Assembly (NCBI GenBank): GCA_900547225.1
Contig: URFW01000005.1
Coordinates: 1-64,000, forward strand
Reading direction: 5' to 3'
Origin: an uncultured Mycoplasmatota bacterium
Lineage (GTDB): Bacteria; Bacillota_I; Bacilli_A; RF39; UBA660
DNA: 64,000 nucleotides
Shown here: piece by piece, positions 9,183-15,731 of the stretch
Position numbering within the stretch: the first letter of the stretch is position 1
Layout of the letters: each line of letters begins with the position of its first letter
Made by a program: the position numbers and the translations under genes
The notes under the pieces: generated by a model
The model's database searches: none
Seen by the model: only the letters and a program-made list of their open reading frames with translations
What the model was told of the DNA's origin: nothing

Positions 9183-9236
9183 TAATTAAAATATATTTTA
9201 ATCATATAGTTAAGTAGGAAAGATTTGGAGGATAAT

Positions 9237-9755
9237 ATGATTAACAAACAAAAATTATGGTTTTTAACTTTATTTAGTTTAATATTAGTATTAAGTGTTT
9301 ATTATATTACAATGCCAAGTGAACTACTTACAACGGCAAAAACTAGTGATAAGGTAGCGGTAACTGAAAAGAAAATAAGTAAAACAAAGTCAAAGGCTGA
9401 GGTAAGTAGTACTGATAGTTTAACTGCACTTCAAGTTGAATTAGACGAGGAAAGACAGGCGCTTGCAGCAGAATATAATGAAGTACTTACTAATAAGGAT
9501 ACATCTACAGAAGAGAAAAATAACGCTTATAATGGGCTTAAAGAAATAGATGAGGTAAAGGCAAAGGAAGCTGATTTAGAAAAAAAGGTAAAAAAAGAAC
9601 TTAAATTAGATTCATTTATAAAAATAGACGGTAGTAACGTAAGTGTAACAATTAAAAAGAAAGATCACGATTATTCTCTTGCTAACAACGTAATGAGATT
9701 AATTAGTAAAGAGTTTAAAACTAAGGTATATGTTTCGGTTAAATTCCAAAAGTAA
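9237..9755 (+). CDS. spoIIIAH: Stage III sporulation protein AH-like (SpoIIIAH)
   Basis: 172 aa. Start ATG 9237 follows TTGGAGG; the upstream in-frame TTG at 9225 overlaps that site. The N-terminus KQKLWFLTLFSLILVLSVYY is typical of SpoIIIAH: a single membrane anchor with the Trp-Leu-Leu-Thr-like start and the SVYY end. A helical extracytoplasmic segment follows (about 55-125), then a small alpha/beta ring-building (YscJ/FliF-like) domain (about 125-172). In B. subtilis, SpoIIIAH in the mother-cell membrane binds forespore SpoIIQ to build the feeding channel. The rest of the spoIIIA operon is not next to it here, which is unusual. It stands just before gerE and gerM. Confidence 0.85.
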   Translation: MINKQKLWFLTLFSLILVLSVYYITMPSELLTTAKTSDKVAVTEKKISKTKSKAEVSSTDSLTALQVELDEERQALAAEYNEVLTNKDTSTEEKNNAYNGLKEIDEVKAKEADLEKKVKKELKLDSFIKIDGSNVSVTIKKKDHDYSLANNVMRLISKEFKTKVYVSVKFQK

Positions 9756-9832
9756 GTACCTTTTTTTCTTTTTATCATAAAATAATATAGAAAAAATATT
9801 AAAACCTCTTATCATAAGAAAGTGGGGAAATC

Positions 9833-10039
9833 ATGGTAAAAAGAGTACTTACTAAAAGAGAAAAAGAAATATTTGATTTATTAATAACTAATAAGACAAC
9901 TAAGGAAATAGCTAAAAAACTTGGAATAAGTGAAAAAACAGTTAGAAATCACATTTCAAACGTAATGCAGAAATTAGGGGTTAAGGGAAGAGCTTGCGCG
10001 GTAATTGAACTTATAAAACTAAATGAAATTACGTTATAA
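9833..10039 (+). CDS. gerE: GerE-like LuxR-type regulator
   Basis: 68 aa, almost the whole length of B. subtilis GerE (74 aa), and consisting only of a LuxR-type helix-turn-helix. Visible family residues are LTKREKEIFDLL, NKTTKEIAKKLGISEKTVRNHISN and MQKLGVKGR. The last two are near-identical to GerE as I know it. There is no receiver domain. GerE acts in the mother cell as the last sporulation regulator, working with sigma-K on coat genes. Start ATG 9833 has GTGGGG upstream, a less usual ribosome site. The CATAAG at 9813-9818 could be part of a sporulation-sigma -10, but this is weak. Confidence 0.88.
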   Translation: MVKRVLTKREKEIFDLLITNKTTKEIAKKLGISEKTVRNHISNVMQKLGVKGRACAVIELIKLNEITL

Positions 10040-10040
10040 A

Positions 10041-10064
10041 ATCGCATATATCATGCGATTTTTT
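10041..10064 (+). terminator. Rho-independent terminator
   Basis: ATCGCAT/ATGCGAT stem, 5-base loop, six T, directly after gerE. Confidence 0.8.
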
Positions 10065-10088
10065 CATACTATTAATAGGAGGATTATT

Positions 10089-11045
10089 ATGCTAAGAAAG
10101 TTTGCCTATAATAAGATTTTTAGAACAACAGGAATGCTTGTACTTTTGTTATTACTTCTTTTGTTTCCAGCATCTAAGGAGTATAAGCTTGAAGATGAAA
10201 AACTTGTTAAAACGAGTGTTTCATATTCTGCTAGGGAGGCTTATTTAATTGATAAGGATGGCTTTGTAGCAAGATGTAAAGTAAAGCTTAATAGCACAAG
10301 CGATAAAGGTATGGCTATTAAACTTACGGAATTATTAATAAATGGAGGAAAGTATGAGAGCTTGGTGCCTAATGGGTTTAAAGCAATTTTGCCAAGTGAT
10401 ACAAAGATTAATGATGTATTAATAAAAGATGATACATTAACAATTGATTTATCAAAAGACATATTAGAACTTAATAATAAGAGCTTTAAAAAGGCTTTAG
10501 AAACACTTACGTATAATTTGACTAGTATTAATAATATTAAGTATGTTTATCTTAAAATTGATGGTGATGTGCAAGATAAATATCCAGATGGTAAAGATGT
10601 AATAAAACAGCCACTAGAAAGAAAAGATGGAGTAAATACTAATTATGATGCTTTTAATTATAAAAATGCTAGTATAACTACTATTTATTATGTAAATAAA
10701 AATAGTAGTGGGTATTATTATGTTCCGGTATCTAAGCTTTCTAACGATAACAGAGATAAAATAAAAATAATAGTAGATGAACTTACTTCTTCTAATACTT
10801 ATGAAACTAATTTAATGAGTTTTTTAAATTATAATACCAAACTTACTGGATATGACATAAAAGATGATGTATTAACGGTAGATTTTAATGAGTATTTATT
10901 TGATGATGCTAATTCAAAAAGTATTTTAGAAGAGGTAATATACTCAATTTCATTATCAGTTAGGGATAATTACGACGTAAAAGAAGTTATATTTACAGTA
11001 AATGGCAAGGAAATTACAAAAAGTGTGTTAAAAAATATTGAATAA
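10089..11045 (+). CDS. gerM: GerM-like sporulation/germination protein
   Basis: 318 aa from ATG 10089, with AGGAGG at 10078-10083. A basic start and one hydrophobic helix (residues about 14-28) make a signal or anchor; no lipobox Cys is visible. Two GerMN domains follow: about 45-170 (REAYLIDKDGF... with DDTLTIDLSKD) and about 190-318 (TIYYVNKNSSGYY... with DDVLTVDFNEYLF). The paired DDxLTxD motifs mark the duplication. In B. subtilis GerM is needed for sporulation and germination and helps place SpoIIIAH/SpoIIQ complexes. That fits the nearby spoIIIAH. The stop overlaps the promoter of the tRNA gene. Confidence 0.85.
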   Translation: MLRKFAYNKIFRTTGMLVLLLLLLLFPASKEYKLEDEKLVKTSVSYSAREAYLIDKDGFVARCKVKLNSTSDKGMAIKLTELLINGGKYESLVPNGFKAILPSDTKINDVLIKDDTLTIDLSKDILELNNKSFKKALETLTYNLTSINNIKYVYLKIDGDVQDKYPDGKDVIKQPLERKDGVNTNYDAFNYKNASITTIYYVNKNSSGYYYVPVSKLSNDNRDKIKIIVDELTSSNTYETNLMSFLNYNTKLTGYDIKDDVLTVDFNEYLFDDANSKSILEEVIYSISLSVRDNYDVKEVIFTVNGKEITKSVLKNIE

Positions 11046-11066
11046 TTATTATTTTTGAGTTATAAT
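11038..11066 (+). promoter_or_regulatory. Promoter of tRNA-Arg
   Basis: TTGAAT, 17 bases, TATAAT. The -35 box overlaps the gerM stop codon. Confidence 0.65.
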
Positions 11067-11094
11067 TGATTTGTTCTTAAACGAACAAGTCATT

Positions 11095-11171
<77 letters not shown>

Positions 11172-11182
11172 CTTTGATTATT

Positions 11183-11215
11183 AAAACTTATGCTTTTGAG
11201 GCATAGTTTTTTTTA
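11183..11215 (+). terminator. Terminator of tRNA-Arg
   Basis: AAACTTATGC pairs with GCATAGTTT (one bulge), followed by a run of eight T. Confidence 0.75.
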
Positions 11216-11220
11216 TAAAT

Positions 11221-11258
11221 AAAAAGTACAAGTAAGTTATTTAGTCTTGTACTTTTCT
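11221..11258 (-). terminator. Terminator of the lipid kinase gene
   Basis: AGTACAAG (11225-11232) pairs with CTTGTACT (11246-11253). Flanking A and T runs make it usable on both strands. The stem overlaps the last codons of the minus-strand gene. Confidence 0.6.
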
Positions 11259-12179
11259 TTTTAATATCTTTATTTTTTTAGCTGGTTTATAAATAACGGT
11301 ATCATTACCATATGTAATTATTTCATCTGATTTTTCTCCGTCATTATCAAACGCAAATTTTGGGTAAGTTTCTTTAAATGTAAGTCTTATGTTACTTGAT
11401 GAGTCCATAATTAAATAATCTTTATATTTATTTAAATCAATTGTGTTTGATATATAATCACTTATTAAACTAGCAATTAGTTTTGAATTAGCATTTCTAA
11501 CAAGTAATAATTCTAATTTTTCGTCATTTAAAGAAGCATTTTTATATAAATCTATTCCAGCGAAACCTTTAGAATTAGTTATGGCACCTAATATGCAATT
11601 CGTTTGTCCAATAATATTATCTGTTTCGTATTCTATAAGATAATGTTCTGGACTTTTTATAATATATGGAAAAGCACTTAATACATATCCTACGTGTCCT
11701 AGGCGTTTTTTCATATTTTTATTAGTAACATAAGGCACTTGTGCCAAATAACCAAAAACGGAAGTGTAAGAGACTATTTCATCGTTCATTTTATACGAGT
11801 CAAAAAGCTCTACGTCTCCATTTAGTATATCTTTTACTATTTTATCAGCGTCTTTATATCTTACGTCAAAGTTTTTTGCCATATCGTTGGTTGTTCCGGT
11901 TGGAACGTGTGCGTATAGTCCTTTTTGTTCTATTCTGTTATATGCTTTATAAGCTTCACCAACGGTACCATCTCCACCTAATGTAATAACTAATGTATCA
12001 TTATCATCAGATTCTTTAACTAGCTCTATTAAATGGCCTTCATACATACTTTTTTTGAAGTTGGGTATTATGTTATTTTCCTTCATTGTTTTTGCAATTA
12101 GGTTAATGTCATTTTCTTTGAACCCGGTAGAGACCGGATTATATATTATTTCACATTTTTTTATGTTATGTTTTGTCAT
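11241..12179 (-). CDS. Diacylglycerol/lipid kinase (DagK/YegS-YerQ family)
   Basis: 312 aa from ATG 12179; AAGGAG lies six bases upstream, so the in-frame GTG at 12185 is unlikely. The DAGK catalytic fold is clear: YNPVSTG near the N-terminus (binding loop), LGGDGTVGEA at about residues 65-74 (nucleotide binding) and PTGTTNDMAKN at about 93-103. These are the hallmarks of soluble bacterial lipid kinases such as DgkB of B. subtilis, which returns diacylglycerol from lipoteichoic acid synthesis to phosphatidic acid. The length is standard. It is transcribed toward the tRNA gene and away from the peptide-export locus. The exact lipid substrate cannot be read from sequence. Confidence 0.88.
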   Translation of the reverse strand: MTKHNIKKCEIIYNPVSTGFKENDINLIAKTMKENNIIPNFKKSMYEGHLIELVKESDDNDTLVITLGGDGTVGEAYKAYNRIEQKGLYAHVPTGTTNDMAKNFDVRYKDADKIVKDILNGDVELFDSYKMNDEIVSYTSVFGYLAQVPYVTNKNMKKRLGHVGYVLSAFPYIIKSPEHYLIEYETDNIIGQTNCILGAITNSKGFAGIDLYKNASLNDEKLELLLVRNANSKLIASLISDYISNTIDLNKYKDYLIMDSSSNIRLTFKETYPKFAFDNDGEKSDEIITYGNDTVIYKPAKKIKILKRKVQD

Positions 12180-12249
12180 AAACACTCCTTTTTTAGCTTT
12201 ATAATATCATATTCTTATGAAAATTTTAAATTTTTTCTAAATTTTTAGT

Positions 12250-12273
12250 TTTTTTAGGGGGTTTTTCAAAAAA
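12250..12273 (+). repeat. 24-base T6-AGGGGG-T5-S-A6 element, copy 1
   Basis: Differs at one base (C for G) from the element at 38515-38538. It lies in a T-rich stretch between the lipid kinase and the small-RNA region. A run of five G is rare in this sequence. No known name. Confidence 0.6.
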
Positions 12274-12365
12274 GTGTCTAACTATAGATATGAGAGGACC
12301 TAATAGTTTGGGTAGTTATGCTTTTTACTTTCTATTTTTTAAAAGTAGAAAGTGAGGTGATAATT

Positions 12366-12446
12366 ATGAAAAAAGAAAATTAATTTCTTAAGATAATTAT
12401 TATTCTTTTAATTTTTCTATTAGTAATACTAATCCTAAAAATATAA
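12366..12446 (+). pseudogene. Small membrane peptide ORF interrupted by in-frame TAA
   Basis: A very good ribosome site (GAGGTGATAATT) leads to ATG 12366, but TAA follows after five codons (MKKEN). The same frame continues for 20 codons as FLKIIIILLIFLLVILILKI before the next stop at 12444. Without the TAA it would be a 26-residue single-helix peptide with lysines at both ends, the shape of type I toxin peptides. A hairpin (12327-12334 with 12346-12353) stands directly upstream of the ribosome site. Either a decayed toxin or leader gene, or chance. The opposite strand seems to encode a small RNA. Confidence 0.35.
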
Positions 12447-12543
12447 AAGAAACAGCATATGCCCAAATAGTTAAGGGGGTATGCTGTTTCCATAAACTCA
12501 ATTGTGGAAAGCTAACTAACCTTTGTTGTTAGGTTCTTTCACT
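12445..12543 (-). ncRNA. Candidate small structured RNA (about 100 nt)
   Basis: A good promoter (TTTACA-N17-TATAAT) reads leftward from about 12543. The RNA would begin with a stem-loop (arms around 12504-12511 and 12536-12542, inner AACCT/AGGTT) and end at a strong hairpin. There, GAAACAGCATA at 12449-12459 pairs with its complement at 12480-12490, followed on this strand by a T-rich tail. The T-rich tail exists only on this strand, so the direction is minus. Its end touches the 3' end of the broken small ORF, a layout like antitoxin RNAs. No known family recognised. Confidence 0.45.
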
Positions 12544-12549
12544 AATTAA

Positions 12550-12578
12550 ATTATACAAAATAAATCTTTTTATGTAAA
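12550..12578 (-). promoter_or_regulatory. Minus-strand promoter for the small RNA
   Basis: Read on the minus strand: TTTACA (12578-12573), 17-base spacer, TATAAT (12555-12550). It points away from the ABC exporter gene, whose own promoter I could not place. Confidence 0.6.
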
Positions 12579-12646
12579 GATTATTGCGTAAATTATTTGT
12601 TTTGGATAATTACTTTGGTTGGGAGATGATTAAAATAGGAAAAGAA

Positions 12647-14719
12647 ATGGTTGTACAAAAATCGGTTAATGATTGTGGAGTTGCTTGTCTTTTATATGTT
12701 TTAAAATATTTTGGTAAAAACGTAACATATAAAAAACTAGAAGAAAAAATAATTAAGGAAAAAGATGGTATTAGTGCTTATGAAATTATTAAAGTATCAA
12801 AAGAGTTTGGTATTTCATCTTGTGGGTATAAAAATTTAAAGGTTAATAAAAACCTCACTTTCCCTTTAATTGCACATACGATTAATAATAACGTCCAACA
12901 CTTTGTAGTAGTTTTAAAAGTAAGTAATAATAATGTCTACATAATGGATCCTTCTTATGGACTTATAACCAAACAAAAAGATGAGTTTAATAAATCATAT
13001 ACAGGTGTGGCAATTTTATTTAAAAATCATAATCCATATTTGCTAAATAATGTTATTAATAGAAAAAGCATTCTTTTGATAACAATATTAATTTTACTTT
13101 TTACTTTACTTAGTTTATTTTACTCTTATTTATTGTCATATTTAGTAGAAAGCATTAGTACTAAAAATAACTTAATTATTTTATTTTTATCTTTTATATT
13201 GTTAGGTATTATAAAAGAGATATTTTCTTACGTTAAGGATTTAAGTTTATTAAGATATCAATTAAAAACTGATGAAACACTTACATTGCCATTTTTAAAA
13301 AAACTATTTAATCTCCCTTATTTATTTTATTATGATAAGCCGGTTGGAGAATTAATATCAAAGGTAAATGATTTATCTTATGTAAAAGAGGCTTTATTAT
13401 CTATTGTAGAAGTATTATTTGTAAACGTAGTTATAATTTTAATATCTTTTATATTCTTACTATTTTTAAATGTTCATATATTTTACTTTAACTTTATTTT
13501 AAGTTTGATACTATTATTATACAATATGCGTTTTTGGAAAAATAACTCATATAAAAACTATGATTTACAAATGAAAAATGAATATTTAAACGCTCGCATT
13601 TCTAAAACAATAGAAAATATTTATGATATTAAAAACTTAAGAAAGGAATCATATGTTTCTAATAAAATTACTAATTTATATAATGATTTATTAGCGTGCT
13701 ACAAAGATATAAAGAGCAAATGTGTAAAAAAAGACTTCATTAATAAATTACTTATTTTAATTGGAATATCTATATCACTTCTTATATCCATATTAGAAAA
13801 GGTGGATGTAAAAGACACTCTTTTTATAACTTATGTTTTATCTTTTATATATGATTCAAATCAGAATATATGCACTCTTTTTTTCTTACATTCTAACTAT
13901 AAGGCATCTAGCGTAAGGATAAGTGAATTATATAAAATAAAAGAAATAGGTTTTGGACATAAGATAATGGTTAATGATGTAGAATTTAATAATTTTTATT
14001 ATAAATATAAAGATAAAATTATTTTAAACGATATTCATTTTAGGCTATCCATGGGGGATTTTGTTTTGATAAAAGGCCCAACTGGCAGTGGTAAAACAAC
14101 ACTATTTAAAGCATTAACAAAGAAAATACGTTTTACTGAAAGGACGATACTTATAAACGGCAAAAATATCAGTAAATATAACTTTGATACTTTAAGAAGG
14201 AGCATTATATACGTAGAACAAGATATAAAATTATTTGACGATACTATTTTAGAAAATATAACTCTTGGACGCAAACTTAATCTAAGACACAATTTTAAAA
14301 TGGTATTAGAAAAAGAATTTAAAAAGAAAGGCATTGATTACAACATTTACGTTGATAGTGCAAACTCTAATTTATCAGGTGGAGAGATAGCCTTAATTAA
14401 AATAGCACAGGTATTAAATAATGATTTTGATATGGTTATTTTCGATGAAACGACAAATAGCCTAGATACCCGCTTAGAAAAAATGGTACTTAATGCTATA
14501 AAAAAAGACTATAAAGATAAGATAGTAGTTTTTATAAGTCATAGAAATTACAATACGTATTTATTTAACAAAATAATAAAAATAAAAGATAAAAAAGGAA
14601 GGATTATATATGATAAAACTAAAACAAAGAGAATTAAAAAAATTAAAGGCAGGCGCTTTAAGTGGTTGGGCAATCGCTGGTATTATAGCAGGCGTAACTT
14701 TTGTCGTAGGAATATTTGA
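12647..14719 (+). CDS. Peptidase-containing ABC transporter (PCAT), C39 protease + exporter
   Basis: 690 aa from ATG 12647 (AGGAAAAG upstream); ATG 12626 and TTG 12584 are other in-frame options. C39 peptidase domain, residues 1-125: catalytic Cys10 in NDCGVACL, His85 in QHFVVV and Asp101 in MDPSYG are all present, so it should be active. A membrane domain with about six helices spans 140-430. The ATPase has Walker A GPTGSGKTT (from 477), Q-loop YVEQD, signature LSGGE, Walker B MVIFDETTNSLD and ISHR. Such proteins cut double-glycine leaders and export the peptide. Two fitting leader peptides follow at once. The last about 35 residues are very basic (KTKTKRIKKIKGRR...) and come from a 110-base overlap with the next gene. 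Confidence 0.9.
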   Translation: MVVQKSVNDCGVACLLYVLKYFGKNVTYKKLEEKIIKEKDGISAYEIIKVSKEFGISSCGYKNLKVNKNLTFPLIAHTINNNVQHFVVVLKVSNNNVYIMDPSYGLITKQKDEFNKSYTGVAILFKNHNPYLLNNVINRKSILLITILILLFTLLSLFYSYLLSYLVESISTKNNLIILFLSFILLGIIKEIFSYVKDLSLLRYQLKTDETLTLPFLKKLFNLPYLFYYDKPVGELISKVNDLSYVKEALLSIVEVLFVNVVIILISFIFLLFLNVHIFYFNFILSLILLLYNMRFWKNNSYKNYDLQMKNEYLNARISKTIENIYDIKNLRKESYVSNKITNLYNDLLACYKDIKSKCVKKDFINKLLILIGISISLLISILEKVDVKDTLFITYVLSFIYDSNQNICTLFFLHSNYKASSVRISELYKIKEIGFGHKIMVNDVEFNNFYYKYKDKIILNDIHFRLSMGDFVLIKGPTGSGKTTLFKALTKKIRFTERTILINGKNISKYNFDTLRRSIIYVEQDIKLFDDTILENITLGRKLNLRHNFKMVLEKEFKKKGIDYNIYVDSANSNLSGGEIALIKIAQVLNNDFDMVIFDETTNSLDTRLEKMVLNAIKKDYKDKIVVFISHRNYNTYLFNKIIKIKDKKGRIIYDKTKTKRIKKIKGRRFKWLGNRWYYSRRNFCRRNI

Positions 14720-14750
14720 CGGAATTGCAAGACCATTTAAGTGTAGGTAG
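14610..14750 (+). CDS. Double-glycine-type leader peptide 1 (putative bacteriocin or signal)
   Basis: 46 aa. ATG 14610 has AGGAAGG at 14596-14602. The leader MIKLKQRELKKLKAG fits the C39 substrate rule: Glu at -8, Leu at -7, Leu at -4, Ala-Gly at -2/-1, giving a predicted mature core of 31 residues starting ALSGWAIAG. The core is glycine-rich and hydrophobic (GWAIAGIIAG, VVGIFDGIARPF) with a single Cys near the end (KCR), like many class II bacteriocins. It lies inside the 3' end of the exporter gene in another frame. AGGAGGG just after it serves the next peptide. Whether it kills, signals or pairs with peptide 2 is not shown by sequence. Confidence 0.75.
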   Translation: MIKLKQRELKKLKAGALSGWAIAGIIAGVTFVVGIFDGIARPFKCR

Positions 14751-14763
14751 GAGGGATGATATT

Positions 14764-14934
14764 TTGAAAAAACTAAATATAATCGAATTAAAAAAAATAA
14801 AAGCAGGTGCTACTTTTAGTGCATCATTAATTAATGCATTAGTAAGAGGCATAAATTCATTTTTAGATGTAGGCAGGTATTTTGGAAGTAGTATAAGAAG
14901 ATTTATTGGAGGAAATTCATGTCCTCTAAAATAA
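14764..14934 (+). CDS. Double-glycine-type leader peptide 2
   Basis: 56 aa from TTG 14764; AGGAGGG at 14749-14755 gives 8-base spacing. The leader KKLNIIELKKIKAG repeats the leader of peptide 1 almost exactly at ELKK[LI]KAG, with Glu -8, Leu -7, Ile -4 and Ala-Gly at the cut. The predicted mature part has 40 residues (ATFSASLINA...): amphipathic and cationic, with VGRYFGSSIRRFIGG, one Cys and a CPLK end. Different cores behind one leader type suggest a two-peptide bacteriocin or two independent exported signals. It overlaps the start of the next ORF by 16 bases, so translation is coupled. Confidence 0.78.
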   Translation: MKKLNIIELKKIKAGATFSASLINALVRGINSFLDVGRYFGSSIRRFIGGNSCPLK

Positions 14935-15071
14935 AAAAGGTATCTAAAATATTAATTATAATATGCCTTTTACCACTTGTTTTAACTTGCATAAGCTACT
15001 CTTTAGAATTTTTAATGCAATTAGGTAGAATAATTGGTACATTAATCAGAATAATAATGAATTTAGAGTAA
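14919..15071 (+). CDS. Third small peptide of the PCAT locus (membrane peptide, possible immunity)
   Basis: 50 aa from ATG 14919 with GGAGG upstream, overlapping peptide 2. It lacks the ELKKIKAG leader. Instead a basic N-terminus (MSSKIKKVSK) leads into a hydrophobic helix (ILIIICLLPLVLTC), then an amphipathic tail with FLMQLGRIIGTLIRIIMN. That tail shares the spacing G-R-x-x-G-x-x-I-R with peptide 2. It could be a self-protection peptide that mimics the toxin, or a peptide using another export route. LVLTC is not a good lipobox. Too short for family assignment. Confidence 0.6.
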   Translation: MSSKIKKVSKILIIICLLPLVLTCISYSLEFLMQLGRIIGTLIRIIMNLE

Positions 15072-15128
15072 ATATGTCATAATTTTTGCAAAAACTGTCC
15101 TTTTTTGTTACAAAAGGTGAAAAAATCA

Positions 15129-15157
15129 TTGTAATAACTTTTTTAAGGTGTTATAAT
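15129..15157 (+). promoter_or_regulatory. Promoter of rpsU
   Basis: TTGTAA, 17 bases, TATAAT, about 35 bases before the ATG. Confidence 0.7.
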
Positions 15158-15192
15158 TACTATTAGAAAAAAAGGAGAGGGGGGAAAGAAAA

Positions 15193-15393
15193 ATGATAAC
15201 TGTTCAAGTTAAAAACGGAAACGTTGATGGAGCGTTAAAGAAATTCAAGCAAAGAGTAGCTAAAAGCGGTCTCCCTTCAGAAGTAAAAAAGAAACAAGCT
15301 TTTGATAAACCAGGAGTTCAAAGAAGAAACGCTAAGAAAGAAGCTATCAAAAATAGCCGTAAGGCAGCTAGACGTGAAAGACGCGATTCTTAA
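15193..15393 (+). CDS. rpsU: 30S ribosomal protein S21
   Basis: 66 aa, highly basic. Typical S21 features are V..NGNVDGALKKFKQRV near the start, the KKKQAFDKPGVQRR middle and an Arg/Lys-rich tail (RKAARRERRD). It sits at the platform of the 30S subunit and assists initiation. The ribosome site GGAGAGGGGGG is unusually G-rich. It has its own promoter and terminator. In Bacillus it is also found upstream of yqeY and yqf genes, which matches the yqfC-yqfD pair that follows. Confidence 0.95.
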   Translation: MITVQVKNGNVDGALKKFKQRVAKSGLPSEVKKKQAFDKPGVQRRNAKKEAIKNSRKAARRERRDS

Positions 15394-15419
15394 TTTTTCT
15401 TTACTCGGTATTTAGAAAA

Positions 15420-15453
15420 GACTTACTATAACTTCATAGTAAGCCTTTTTTTG
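15420..15453 (+). terminator. Rho-independent terminator
   Basis: CTTACTAT/ATAGTAAG stem, 6-base loop, T run, after rpsU. Confidence 0.85.
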
Positions 15454-15479
15454 CATACAATTATGTAGGTGATGTGCAT

Positions 15480-15731
15480 TTGAAATTGAAAAAGATAATA
15501 GATGATTATGTAGAATGTAATAACTTTGAAATAAAAATAATAGATGGAAAGGTTAAAATATATTATTATGATAATATAGAACGTTTTACATCAAACTTAA
15601 TAGAGGTATCAAGTAAAAATGACAGGTTTATTATAAAGGGTAAAAACCTTGTTATAGAAACTATGTTTGTAGAATATATGGTAATATCTGGTGACATAAA
15701 AATGATAGAATTAGGATATCATAATGAATAG
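15480..15731 (+). CDS. yqfC: Sporulation protein YqfC (YabP/YqfC family)
   Basis: 83 aa from TTG 15480, 6 bases after AGGTGAT; the in-frame GTG at 15474 is too close to that site. Small beta-rich protein with the family ending (LVIETMFVEYMVISGDIKMIEL), matching the L-x-I-x-x-x-x-x-x-x-x-I-x-G-x-I pattern of YabP/YqfC. In B. subtilis yqfC is expressed in the mother cell under sigma-E and lies before yqfD, as here. It overlaps yqfD by 8 bases. Length agrees with the family (about 90 aa). Confidence 0.85.
   Translation: MKLKKIIDDYVECNNFEIKIIDGKVKIYYYDNIERFTSNLIEVSSKNDRFIIKGKNLVIETMFVEYMVISGDIKMIELGYHNE

Noticed and set aside
12380..12493. 37-codon minus-strand ORF (MET AYP...) inside the small RNA region
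   Set aside because: No adequate ribosome site, and the frame runs through the terminator hairpin; better explained as non-coding.
12584..12646. Longer N-terminus for the C39 exporter from TTG 12584
   Set aside because: No ribosome site there, and C39 domains begin a few residues before the catalytic Cys, which fits ATG 12647.
15101..15119. Hairpin CCTTTT/AAAAGG as terminator of the peptide locus
   Set aside because: Short AT-rich stem and no T run after it; too weak to call.
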